A DNA stretch of 64,000 nt, taken from positions 34,878,540-34,942,539 of the forward strand of contig NC_087063.1 of assembly GCF_963678635.1 (NCBI RefSeq), written 5' to 3'. Made by a program: the position numbers and the translations under genes. This document shows, piece after piece, positions 23,801 through 37,100 of the stretch. The notes below the pieces were generated by a model. It was not told the origin of the DNA. It was given only the letters and a program-made list of their open reading frames with translations, and made no database searches. Origin of the DNA: Symsagittifera roscoffensis (taxonomy: Eukaryota > Xenacoelomorpha > Acoela > Convolutidae). The first letter of the stretch is position 1. Each line of letters begins with the position of its first letter.

Positions 23801-26800
23801 GCGATAAATTCAATATGGAAATTATTTACTGCACAGTCGGCGATCACAGATCCAATGGGCTAGTGGAAAGACTAGTGTAAACAATTAAATCGAAACTACT
23901 GGCAATGTCCTTTGAATTACCCAAGCCGTCACTTAATGAGTCAATCGAGAAAACCAATTGAAATTTAAGAATCTCGAAGCAATCCGCGATCGGCTGTACA
24001 CCGTTTGAAAAACATTTTAATAGAGTAGCGAACACTAGGTGGCAAAATCTTATGTTCAATATTGACCATTTAGATAAAGGGAAAGCTATAATTTCCAAGG
24101 ACTGGGCAACTAACTGGGAACTCCACGACGGGGCAGAAGATGGATACCTGGATGAGGAAAAGGACAGCACGTCAGACCCAGAGGACAACCTGCCGCTATC
24201 TAGGACGGTCACTCTAAATACAACCCCAGACGACATTAACCAATCTTCAAAACCTCTGGCAAAAAGAAAATCAGTAGTGGGAGGTAACTTATATAGAAAG
24301 GTGTCTAACAGGAAAAATATTACCCATTTTTTAATCTGGTTAAGAAGGATATCATCGATTCTTCTGAACACACCATAACCCTTGACAACGGTCACGTTTT
24401 ACATAAGTCATCGGATCTCGCTATAAAAGGAAAAATACTCCCTGGGCCCAAAAAGATAATAGCGATTCAGACACCCACCGGGCATAAACTTCATACCTAT
24501 TCGAGTTTAGCTGGGAAAAGGAAACTGTCTCCACCAAAGAAAGCTGTATCGACTCCCGCTGGACATTCGGGTCAAGGCACTTCAAGATCATTCAACACCA
24601 GAGCAGGGACTGGTACACCGACGGTGAGCGCGGCCACTCAAGACCCGTCAAAAACCTCTTCAGGTTCATCTTCTTCCTTAAACATAGATTCATGGGACGG
24701 GATAATCGACGATTACTTCGACGATGTGACCAATAACAATATTCCTCAAAGCCTTCAGTCCGAATCTAACCAAGGCTTAAGTGTTACCGTCGAATCCCCA
24801 CACCCGAGCTCAGAAAGGTCAGCGAACACCGACCCCCGGGAGATTGTTGTCATCCATGACGCGACCATGACAGAAGGATCGCAAGACAATCCAATACTGG
24901 TAGACAGTATTCCAGAGCACATGGACAGCCCGACGATAAAGCCTCAAAACTCTAGACCGCGCAGAAATGTGGGCCCCGACAGTTTTATGGAAATCGCCGC
25001 TTTATAGACGTGGTTCTAGAAAAAGACGACCCAGGGGTGTCAACTTCAGTATTCTCCTCGTCACTCGACTCCCATAGGGCTACTTTCACGGTCACTTCAC
25101 CATCCGACTTTTTGACACCACTAGCCGAGGCACCTCCCCGACAAATTCTCCTTGCGGAAACGACCTTATCCTGGTCTTCAAAGAACTCCCTCCCGGCGGT
25201 CAGACCAGTAACTTCCCCTACGAAGACTTATTTACACGAAAATTCCTCGGGCTCATTTGCAGCTTACCAGACCACTAAGGACCCCCCGCTAGAGATGGAC
25301 AACTGTAGCGAGATCTCCTCGACTATAGATTCGGAGATCAGGGCTAAATTGGACGATTTTGACAACCAATTCAATTAATTTACATATCAAACAAACTGAA
25401 CAAAACAATCTTGATTCATATATGACCGTCGGACTTTCACTTTTACCTGTAGATACAATTGTACATGTTAATGTACATGTTGTGGATTAGTTTTAAATTA
25501 CTTAGTTACTGTATCCTGTAAATTTTGTAATTCTGTATAGTCACCCTGTAAATTGTACATTCTCTCTTAATTGTGGATTCTATTTTGCTTCTGTATATTT
25601 ACTTTTTTGGTGCAGTTTGTAAAATTTATCCATTCTCGAAGGGGGGGAAGGGTGTATATAGAGTTATGTAGTTAGTTTACAGTTTTATTTTTTTTCCCGG
25701 TGGGAAATGTTGTGATTTGTTTTAGTACCTTAGATGACCTTCGGTATTTAATTAATACCTGTTAACCAATTTAGTTACGACCATTGGTCGATATGATCGG
25801 AAGTTCAGTTGTTCTTTTATTGTTAATTCAAATACTTGCTTTTATTCGTTTTAGTCTTTTTAAGTGTATGTACAGTAATTGTACATATATAGACGTAGAA
25901 TTAGAATAGTTTTTTATGTCGTCTTGAATGTTGTCGGCCCATTCGTCTTGAAAATTAGTATATAGAAAAGAAAAAACTTTAGAGTCGGTTAACCACAAAT
26001 AGATATCAAAAAATGGAACCAAAAGATGATGCGATTTGGGTAGAGAGAGAGAGAGGGGGCGGGGAGATATCTCCCCTCTAAAAAAGCCGTCACTGCTTGG
26101 GGTATATGATACTCTAAGTAGAGTACCTATGAGTCCGTTCCACTTGTTAGTGTGTGGGTCCACTATGCCGTACTTGTTGTCGGCCACCTCGTACATCTCG
26201 TACTGGAACGACAGTCCATTCGTCGAGTTGCGCAACTCCTTCTGGATCGCATTCAGAATGTCCACACAGCACCCTGTGTAGTACACACTTTTCTCACCAC
26301 CTCCCCCTCTCGCAAAGCCACTCCCGTTGGGATCCTCAGTCGCCCCATTCTGCACCTCGTTGCGGATGATGAATGGACGCTCCACTATGGTCACTATGCG
26401 TAGCTTCAAATCTACACAACAAAACACACGCAACACAATTCATGTGTAACAATATAAGTATCACAATCGCGCCACTCCATCAGTAGTTTAGTTACTCGAA
26501 GTTAACAGGTCGTTTAACCCCTAGAGTGAGTTCGCTGGATTAGAGTTTCTGGATTCGAAAAATAGTAACCTTCTAGTTTTTGGGACCAACACTGATATTT
26601 GATGGATATAGAGCAATTTATCAAAACTGTTTTACTGGACTAAATTAATCGTTGGTTTTTCTTGATGTAATTTGTGAAAATCTTACTTTTTAGGCTCATT
26701 TATGAACTAGTGAGAAGTAAGATCAATAAGAATTGAATCTAAGTTTATAAAAAGAAGTAGCATAAAATGAGATTTGGAAATAAATATGCGAGTGACTTTT

Positions 26801-28129
26801 TGATTGTAAGCATACCCTCGACTGAGAAGTAGTTCTCCTGGAATGGCTTCAATCTGCCCTCCTTCAGCTGCAGTTCATTGTCCACGTCCCAGCGTCCAAT
26901 CAGCTCCCACACATTCTCAGTTTCTTCTTCTTCTCCTTCTTCTTTCTCTTTCTCCTCGTCTCTCTTCTGTGGGGGGTTGGTGGCCCAGATGTCCAGTTCT
27001 ATGAACACCTTCAGTCTGAAACAAGACGCATAAGTAGTCTTCATAGTATACTAGAAGTTGGGCTCATAAACAGCAAAACAAACTGGTAAAAACCTATTCT
27101 CCCGCATCCGCCAGCTTCATAATGCTAAAAAAAAAATTAGGAGCAATTGAAGACCCAGTTGAAACGTGTTCAAATTGACGTTTTTCCTGGTGGAAGTCAA
27201 TAATAAGGAAATTTCCACTGAGTTCCAATTTTTTTGTTGAGAATAAAGATTCACAAAAAACCTGAATTTTTAGTTAGGTATATGGGTAGATTAATAATAA
27301 ATTTCTAAATTTCTGGCTGATCAAATGGTTGGTTTAATTTTATTGGATAATTAAAAGTATTATCTGGTAGCCCTTACTTTGCCCAACTTTGTGTCCAACG
27401 CCAGTTTAACCGAACTCAAAAAACTCAAAAAGTAGAATTATGTTTACTTTTTAATTGCAAAATCCTACTTTCTAGAAAAAAAATTCTTCTTTCTTTCTTT
27501 CTTCCTGCTCGCGAAAATCCAATATTTGCCAATGTATAGAAATATAGCAACCTGTCGTGCATGAATTTGACGGAACCGGATCTTGCACGTATGTCGACAG
27601 TCCTGAGAGCGGAGGCCAGTTTGTCGCCGTCTTTGAAGGTGGCCGTATTGGAGGACGAACACTCAAGTTGGCTCACCTGCAGTAGAAAAAGAAGAAAATG
27701 ATGAAGACGAAAAAGATGGCAATTCTGGTCCAAAGTAAAAACTAAACTTATTCAAATCAGTTTTTTCCCCTTTCAAATCAGTTTTTTCCGGTGTCAAGCG
27801 CAGACGAGTGAACTTTATGATTCTCTGAAACATGAACTCTAGAACACATGCATGCGAAACCTCGTCTTCTATAGACACTTCTGTTTCGGAAAAAATACCA
27901 TCAAAGAGAGTGTGGGTGTATACCGTGGTGGATGTGTGTCGGGGGGGGGGGAGGACTGGGTCGTACCTGTTGCCAGTCTATCTGTCCAGCTGTGGTGAGT
28001 ATGAGGTCCCTCACCACCCACAGGCCGTCCAGCAGGTACTCCACCTCCCTCTCATTCTCCCCACCAGCACCCTCACTCCCCCTCCTGGGTGGCGGCAACG
28101 CAGATTTAGAGCGAGAAGGAGAAGAGCTG

Positions 28130-28163
<34 letters not shown>

Positions 28164-31100
28164 TGATAAGTTACAATCAGTTTGAAGGTGAATTAATTCT
28201 AAAATATTTCTCCACTTAATTATTTGAACAGTGACCGAAAAAATTACAGCTTAAAAAATTAAAAACTCTCTTAAACTAGATAAACGCGACTTGTCACGTT
28301 ATACTTCGTTCAATGAAAAGTAAAAGTTTTGTGAAAAGTTTGATAAACTATGGAAATACAGGAAAAGCGTTCATTCTCTCAATATTGAACCCACAAGAAA
28401 TTGAGTTCAAGCAGATTTAAAACGACGCTCGAAACGATGGAGGAAACGATTCTAATAAGAAAACCGTTATAGAAGCGGAGAAAATCAACACCGTGCCTTT
28501 TGACTGGGTCTTCAGCAGAGTGTGTTTGAGCGGGGGTGGTCTGTATGCGGCTGAGTGCCACTATCTTGGACCGAGTGTTCAGTCTTCTCAACTGCTCAAT
28601 CGTCAGCTCCTGATTGGCTAAGATCCAATTGTACGAGCTCATCTGACGCTCCTCTATCAACTAAAACACCACGGATAACCATGGATTTACCCGAAAAGTG
28701 GAGACGATGTGAACAATCTCTGAATTGGAGACACCACTCATCGCCGATTTTAATATTAACTTAATGTTAATAATATAGGTTTTATCAGTTCTGGTTTCTC
28801 GCACAGGATCAGGAAAAGCATGAGGCCTGTCTAAGCATAAGGCATAGTCCGTTTTTACTGTTTACCCAAAAAAAGTCCGAGTTATTTTGTTGAGCGAAGT
28901 TTTTATGTGCGAGTCAAGGCCGTTTTTTATTGCGTCTAGATTTTTCACGTGGTACCACTATTGCAACCAAGTTAGGTCAGCTTGCGGTAGACCTGAAGTA
29001 GAAGTCAATTGAGAGCTCGTACTGACGCACTATCATTGCCATGGCAGGGGGCGAGTACAGGATCTCACGATCTCAAAGTGAACGCCTTACCACTACACTA
29101 GGTGCCTCCTAATAAGCGCTCTATTTTCTGATCGTGGAAACTATCTTGGATTCCATTATTCTAATGCAAGTTGATGAAGGTCTGAATATGTACATCTTCT
29201 ACTCGTCTCTTTTTTTACTCACAGCAGTTCTAGTTACTGTGATGGTGTTGCTTACCCGTTCTGCACGTGTGATCACTTGTGTGGTGGTGGAGAGTGTTGC
29301 CAGCAGGATGAAGTTGAAGTAGTCCTTCGCATCCTCCTCGAAGATGTGTCTCAGTCTCCGGTCGAACACACGCCCCCATGCCCACTCCTCCATATCCCCA
29401 ATACCCGCCTCACTCCCATTAGCCTGTAAGTCAAAAATATATTACTGCTTACGTTGTTTTGCTTCTTTGCAGTCAACATCGAAAACAAATAGCTATTTAA
29501 TTCTTTATCAATGACATTCGGGCACAAGTCTTAAAATTTTGCAGCCAAATCGTAAAGTTTTGAAAATTTCGTATCGGTATTTGATGTTTCCAATTCCGAC
29601 TTGTCGGAATTTGACGCGGGAGTCCAACGTTTCTAGAATTTTGCGACAATGTAATTGCATTGCTACATTTGCGACTATAAAGAAAAGCATCCAATATCGG
29701 CGAGACCGACATGAAAGTGTCTATGACCAACGCAACTGAAGAAAAAGTTTCAGCGGTCGGCGAAACTTTTGAAAAAAAAAATTGTACAGAGATTAAGCCA
29801 GTTCAATAAAGAGCCTAATTAAAGTTTTTGATGCAGATTTTTCTCTCAATTTTGTTGAAGCTTACTAATTATGGTATCATTTGCTAAAAATCCAGTATTT
29901 TTGTCGCCCGATTTCATTTCTCTGACTTTTTGTGAAAGATTCTAACGTTCTGATCCCAACTCTGATTTTGATGTCTCGGCTGTCACGCATTTCTGAAGTT
30001 CATTTCAACTAATTTTCAGAATTTTGCGCATAAAAAGTACGAATTGGTTCTCCAACGGAGTTTATTCACCATTATTGCGTCCGCCAGCCTATAAACAAGT
30101 AACAAGAAACGATAGCCCAACTAAGTTGTGATTTCGTTTTTCAAGAAGCTTGCCCTGATATGATTTGATAGAATCGATAGCCAAATACAAAAACTGATTT
30201 GACAAAAAAAACTGTTTCATTACGAGACCAAATTGGGTATTTTGCGAATTGTAAGCGGATGCCGCAACAAGAACACTCCCTATGTTCTTCTTTCATTCTC
30301 GTTATTTCGTTCTCGTTGATTGTTCCGATAAATTTTAACATGTTTAAAGACTTGTCTCTGGAACTCAGTAACATACAGACATAAAATTGTGCGCCTAACC
30401 ACTGCACACAGTTTGACCTCGTAATGTTGAATAGAAAAAAAATAGGAATTTTTGGTTGCCAGGAGTTAATGAAGGAAATTCGCACAACTTCACAAACTCA
30501 TGTTCAGGCTTTGCAGATTTATGTCCAAGCTCTGCATACTTATAGAGAAGTGCAAAAATTCGTACAAAAAAATTAATTGAAAAGTGCAAATTCTCAGCTT
30601 TGACCAATTTTTGCATGCAATTGTTTTTCAGACATTTTTGTGACAAAAATCGGTTTAATAAATTACGTTTTGCCTGTCAAGTTTTTCTAAAAAAAGATCA
30701 TTTGCTCTTTTTAATTAAATGTTTTGCCCGAACTAATTAAATGTTCAGACTTTGCAGACTTATGTTAGCCTTTGCCGACAATATGCTTAGACTTTTGCAA
30801 GCCCGTAACGATAAAGTTCTTTATTTCTGATCTAAAATTCTTTATATCTAATCTAAGTTTCTGATCAGAATTTTATTTATGAAATGTTTAAATAAAGCAG
30901 GTATTTTTTTTTAAAAAATCTTTAATTCTCATCTTGTTTTTCATCAGAAAATAGCTAAATCTAGGCTATTTCTAGCTACAAAAAAAAAGAATCCTGTTGG
31001 GGCCGAACCCCGGACTTTCAGTGTGCTAGGCAGATGTGCTAACCACTTGGCCACATTCATTGATGAAAATTAACAGTTTTAGCAATCTAATCCAAAATAG

Positions 31101-34100
31101 CATTTGTTACGAAAAGGGTTGATTTGCATTATGCTGCTATTGTTATTGTTTATGCTCGGAGCATAATTATCTCGTTGCGGTTGAGCAATTAATTAATTTC
31201 TGATTATTTCTTTCCAAAAATTGTTTATTTTTCTAGGCTAGAAAAAAATCATTTCTGCACAGAAAATACAAGAAAACTTGTCTGGGTAACCTTTATGAAA
31301 TTTTTATCTAAAAAAACAGCCTCCGTTGGGTACGAGGGTTGATCTGCGTTTTATTTGATAAAGACTTATAGTTTTTATTGTCGTGTTACATACTAGGCGG
31401 CAATCAAATCCTGTTCCAAAAGTACTTCCAATTCGAATTGAATTAGACGCAAAACGTTTCACTGCGTATTTTGAATGCTGCGGAATTATATTTTTAAAAC
31501 AGATTAAAAAAATATTTTTTTGGTTTAATTATTTTTTTTTAAATTCGAGAACGTTTTCCCAAAAATATTTCAGACTGCTAAAAACGGTACAAGTATTCAA
31601 GTTCTTGACATAATTCCATTGAGTTAAATTTTATTCGCAAACTGAGCGAGAATTTTGTTAATAACTTTGTCATCCTTGCTGCTACTACTTGATCTATTGA
31701 TTTAAAATTATAGGTGATAAGAAATTTCAATTCAACTCTTATTTTCATTTGGGTTTTTTTTTCAGCAATCTATTTCGTAAGGATCATGTCAAAATAAAGA
31801 TTATCTGGTTGCTGATCACTGTAAACTGCTTGAAAACAAAAAATATGGAAAAAGAAAAAAAAATTATTATAATTGCTAGAATAACATTACTTGTGTAGTA
31901 AAATGAAACTGAGAGTTCATTATCTCATCGCGTGTCATATGCAATCGTAATTAAAATAACGAGCAAAAATATTGTTTTCTGATACAAACCTTGAAGTTGA
32001 GAGTTCACTATCTCATCGCGTTTCATTTGCAATCGTTGTTAAGATAACAAGCAATAGGTTTGCCTTATTATAAAAACATTGAAACTGAGAGTTTAATACC
32101 TCATCGCGAGTTATTTGCAACTGAAGTTAAGATTACGAGCAACAGGCTTGTCTTGTGACGCAAACATTGAAACTGAGAGCTGAGTATCTCATCGCGCGGT
32201 ATTTGCAATTGAAGTTAAGGTTACTAGCAATAGGCTTGACTTGCAATTTTTCTGTGAAGTACTCGGAAAAACTATTACAAAATTTATTAAATCTAGATTG
32301 TTGAATTAAACTTAAGAAATTTCTTTTCACAAACTTGTTCAAGTTAAATTCAACAGACCGAAACGAAAACGAAGAGCAACCACCCTAGTATTTGACAATA
32401 CCTCAACGGAGAGTGAGCATTAGACAGTGTACCCTTTCCCGGCAAGAATTGGACAACAGCTTCTCCCCACCTTCTCTCCGCTTTTCCAACAAATATTGTA
32501 AGAAATGAAAGCAATAAGTTAATAAAACAAACATCCCCTCCTATTGGTAAAAGTTAACTATAGAAGAACAACTGTGCATAACATTTAACCTTTTCTATTT
32601 AATCATCCTTTTTAATTTATCTGTTTACATAACTATCATTTTAACACTAGGACCAGATCTACTATGATCTATGATATAATTTAGCCGAGACTTATAATCC
32701 TAAATACTAATTGAAATAAAAGGATCTATCAATCGACCCACGTTTCTCTTAGTAAAATATCTCAAGTTTTTTGCTCGTTGATTCTTCGTTATCATTCTGA
32801 ATTATTATGTTGCACTTCAAAAAATTGTTTGATTCTAAGTCTTGAGAAAGTGCACAAAATAATTCTAGTAATATCTAGAAAAACAATTTTTTGTAATAGA
32901 AAGAAAGTGAGAGTTCATTATCCCATCGCGTGTTTTTTGCACTCTTATAGTTTGTGTAATCTAGTCTAAACATTGGAGATTTTTCTACCGGATACCTTTG
33001 ATTGACAATAAAATTGATTTAAATCCATTTAAACTGATTTTTCACAACCTTTGACTTTTTTGCTGACTCAACTTGTACACAATGTATACAAATTATTTTC
33101 AAATTTTCTAGACTATCAAAAAAATAGTCCGATAAAAATAAAATTGTTTTTCAATTGCCTTTTGATTTTGACGTTTGGACTGAAAATAAAACATGAGGAT
33201 AACTATTATTTAAATTTTCTGCACCAAAAATGAATTTTTCTAATCTGATTTTTTAATTATACACTATCTGCCTCAGAAAAATGAGTCTAGAACTTTGATG
33301 ATAAAAAGAACGGAATCCCATAAATGCAATAGTTTGCGGTAAAACTCTCTTCGAGTGGTTCTTCCTCTCTTTTGCTTTGACGGATATTTTCAAGAGTACA
33401 AACACTTGCTCAATTTTCAAAACAAACAGAATAGATAAACTAGTTCGGCTTTGTAAGATTTCGATGAATCCATTTTAATCGCTTTAAATCTGTCTTTCAA
33501 GCAAAAAAAAAAGATTTTTTTTTCCTGCCGTAAAAATCTAATTAACCTATTTTAATTAGATTTATCTAACTAAAAGCGCAAATCAATTTCAACCTCAAAT
33601 TTGTCATTGCTGTTGGATTAATAGTTAATATCTTTAACGCATGAATTGATAAGGCGAATTATCCCGCACTCATTATTGTTCCAAACTGAATTGAGGCAAA
33701 CTACTTGATTATTTTAATTCAACTCAAATTTAAGCACTTCATTTTTGATAGTGTGACGACTTGCAAGAGTGCCGTTTAGTGTGTGCAACTAACTTAGTTG
33801 CTCAATTTGATGCGCCAATAGCCGCATGCTATCAGGCCGGTCCCCATATTTGATATTGGCAGTTCAGAATTTGTAATTCATCAAAAAAATTTCAACAAAA
33901 ATTATTCGAGACCAGCTAAGGGCAGTCGGAACTTTCAAGTTTTTGCCCTGATGTATGAGCAATTTTGTTATAAGTAGGCTTTTTCGTTCTAAGAATTGTG
34001 CAAATTTTGTTCATACGTCAAATTGTTAGAAAAAGTGGTATGCTGACTAAAAATTCTTTGATATTTGGTTTTGATATCTACTTTTGTAAAAAAAAAGTTC

Positions 34101-37100
34101 TTAATAGGAATTGGCGCGTATAAATTTTGAAAGGATTTTAAGGAATTTTTAGCAAGGATAGTCGGTTGCTGTACAAGTAAAACAGAATCACACAGAATTT
34201 AAAAAAATCGTTTTTAAGAAAAATTCGAAAAACAGTTTTTTTTAGTTCTAAATTCCATGCTGTATTTTAACGTAATTGTTATAGTAATTTGTTTTAATTG
34301 CAACTGTAATAATTGAAATAGGAAAAATGAGAGTTAAAAAAAGTTAATGAAAAACTATCCTTAAACTTCTAGTTGTAAAACAAAGTTAAAATTGCCGTCG
34401 AAGTCAGCCTCTCTATTTTTGTCTTATTCAGTCTGAAAAGCAAAAATCGGGTAAAAAATTTGGCGGGTCCTTTCTCGAAAATTGATTTTTTTCAAGGTTT
34501 CTTGTTCAAAAGCGATCTATGCCAATTTGACTAAGCCAATCAGTTCTTTTCTCATTTTTATACCAAAATCTGACTAAAATTTTGACTTTTCCAAACATTT
34601 TCGAAAAATTTTGGCAGAAAAACGCAAAAAACTCAAAGTTTTACCATGTAGAAAGAGTGAGGAACTTGTTAACTATTCCCTCCTCCTTTTGGACCTTGTT
34701 AACTATTTTCCCACTATGCATGTGGTGCCATTCCCTTTGATAGTTTGCTAAGGTATTTAGTCTACAGAACTTTCAGGAGTTGGCAGTAGGCAAGCTAGAC
34801 TCCCGATTAGGGGTGATCTCGGGTGGAAGGATTTTGAGCACGAGAGCTTCCAGTCTCTCTTCCCCGATACAAGCGTCTGACGACTGTAAGACCACGCAAG
34901 CTTCTTGGAGCGAGGGTTTGCAAGCTCTTCAGCACCTTGTAAGTTCTTGGACACTTCGGGCACTGACATACGCCCTGTCATTTGCAGGGTGTATCTCTTT
35001 TTCTGCAGTCGCCTCTAGTTCTTCCTCATCTGTAGACTTTCTTTCTCGTGATTTTCGTTCTTGTGACTTTCGTTCTACCGTAACTAATTGTTCTTCGCCA
35101 TTCAAAGTGCACTGCGGATGGTCTTCATGTGCTCTTTCACTCACCTGAGTTTCTTGTATTGCATTTTGCAGCCTTTTGCTGGGCACTTGAGATCCTTTGG
35201 TACATCAACGCTAAAGGGTTCCATGTCGAGTGTATCTAAATCCGACTCATCTAGAGCATCATGATAGTTTCTGAGACGTCTTTGCATCTCCTTTCTTTAG
35301 CAAACTTTCTGCTGCATTTTCCAAACTCACAATCGACTACTAGAGGGCGTGAGTCGACCATTCTCTGAACTAACTGATCCATTTCCTGATTAAAATTTAG
35401 TGGTTTTGGGTCTTGTAGCCACTTTTCTTTATCCGTTACCCCTAGGCTTTCGAAGTCCAGATTTAAAGCCCTGATCCATTCTTTGCTGTACACACCTTGC
35501 TTCTTTGGGCCAGAGATGTTATTTCTACTTCAATGCTTTTCAACTGAACTTTCTCTGCAATTTGAACGTAGTTGAGAAAATTCTCTTGCTGTCCTCTAGT
35601 CTCACAATTGCTGTTCTAGCTTTCCTGCATTTCTGTGTTTTTGCTTCGCCAATGAGTCATTCTGCAAATTTTTGGCCAGTAAGGTAGCTATCATTTGAAC
35701 CTTCTTCATTTACTATAGCCATCTCCGTTTTACTTTATCATATCTCCATCCCTCCAATTTCGACTTCCTGATTGAGAGCATCAAGACTTTTGCGTGCCTC
35801 TTCAATTAAGCCGGACATAATCACTAAGTCATCAGCATATGCAAAGTGACCGATCTCTGAGCCTCTTTTCACAACTTTCTTGCACACTTCGTCAAAAACT
35901 AGATTGAAGAATGGGGGACCGAAGAGAGTGGGCTCTGTCTCACTCTTCTTTCAAGCACGAACGTGTTCTGCTTGTCTAATACAGCTTCAGCCTGCTCATA
36001 CAGCTGCCAAATGATGCAATTCTGAGGGTTGCCCACTTTTCGACTTCTTAGGGCCGTGAAAAGTGCTGTACGGTCCAACGAATCAAAGGCCTTAATAAGA
36101 TCTATAAAGATCAAAATCAGCTTTTTTTGCTTCACGTGCCTGTTGGATATTTCTTCGAAGAGTCCAAATTGCCTGCACCGTGCTTCTGCTACTTCTGAAT
36201 CCGAATTGTAGGTTGTCTAATGTTTGGTCCGTGCGTCTCTCAATTCGATTTTTTAGTATTTTGCTCAGTACTTGTCTTTCAACATCAGGTAAAAAACCGA
36301 TCGATAATTTGATGGCTGATCTTTTTGCCCTTCTTGAAAAGGCTGATTACTTTGGCATCTCGGTATGCCTTTTGGACCTCTCCTGTTCCTTCCCAATTCT
36401 TTTCAAAGCTTGCCGTGATGACTGGTTTTGACACTCATTTCTGCCTAAAATATGCATTTTAGAAAAGTCCAAGTTTAGTTCGGATTCCTTTTTCGCGCGT
36501 TCGTATTTGTGTTACTCACATTTTATATAATACTTTTACCGAGAAAATTGTTTAATTTTGACACGGAATGCTTTATTTATAATCTATTTTTCTGGTCAGA
36601 AATTCTCCGTGAAATTTTAGCAAAAAGTTTTTTAAATTCTTTTTTTTTTCATCTTTTTTTGGATCAGAAATTTGCTAAATTGGCTATTTATAGCTAGAAA
36701 AAGTCTCCGGCTGGTGCTCGAACTCCCGATCTGCGATTTTATAGGCGGTTGTGCTAACCGTAAGAACAGATGACTTGATAGTGTATGATAGTTTTAGCAA
36801 ACTAATGCAAAGCAACACTTGTTATAAAAAGTGTTAATATGGTTATTTTGCATTATGTTGCTACGGCTATTGCAGCACAATGCAAGTTTGTTGCAATAGC
36901 CGTAGCCGTATGATAAATTTAGCAACCTAACGCAAAGCAACCCTTGTTATAACAAGTGTTAATTTGCATTGTGTTGCTACGGCTATTGCCGTTGAGCAGT
37001 GAACTGATTTCTGGTAATTTTTCCAGAAATTGTTTATTTCTAAACTTAGAAAAAAATAGATCAATTTTGTACAGAAAACACAAGTCTTTTGACTAGCTTA

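Larger units (their letters stand above)
19315..25921 (+). mobile_element. Ty3/gypsy LTR retrotransposon in iGluR intron 10
   Basis: LTRs (19320-19531 and 25709-25916) flank gag and pol, and TGTCG is duplicated at 19315-19319 and 25917-25921. Domain order gag, protease, RT, RNase H, integrase is that of Ty3/gypsy. It lies antisense to the receptor between exons 10 and 11. The reading frame is broken in many places and the LTRs differ at roughly ten positions, so the insertion is not recent and is probably inactive. Confidence 0.93.

Noticed and set aside
24379-25378. Possible env gene of the Ty3/gypsy element
   Set aside because: No signal peptide, transmembrane segment or cleavage site; the sequence is hydrophilic and Ser/Pro-rich.
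31000-31060. Possible free tRNA gene (minus strand, AGC at the anticodon position)
   Set aside because: Flanking similarity to 36590-37090 shows it is part of a dispersed repeat, and the acceptor stem does not pair well.
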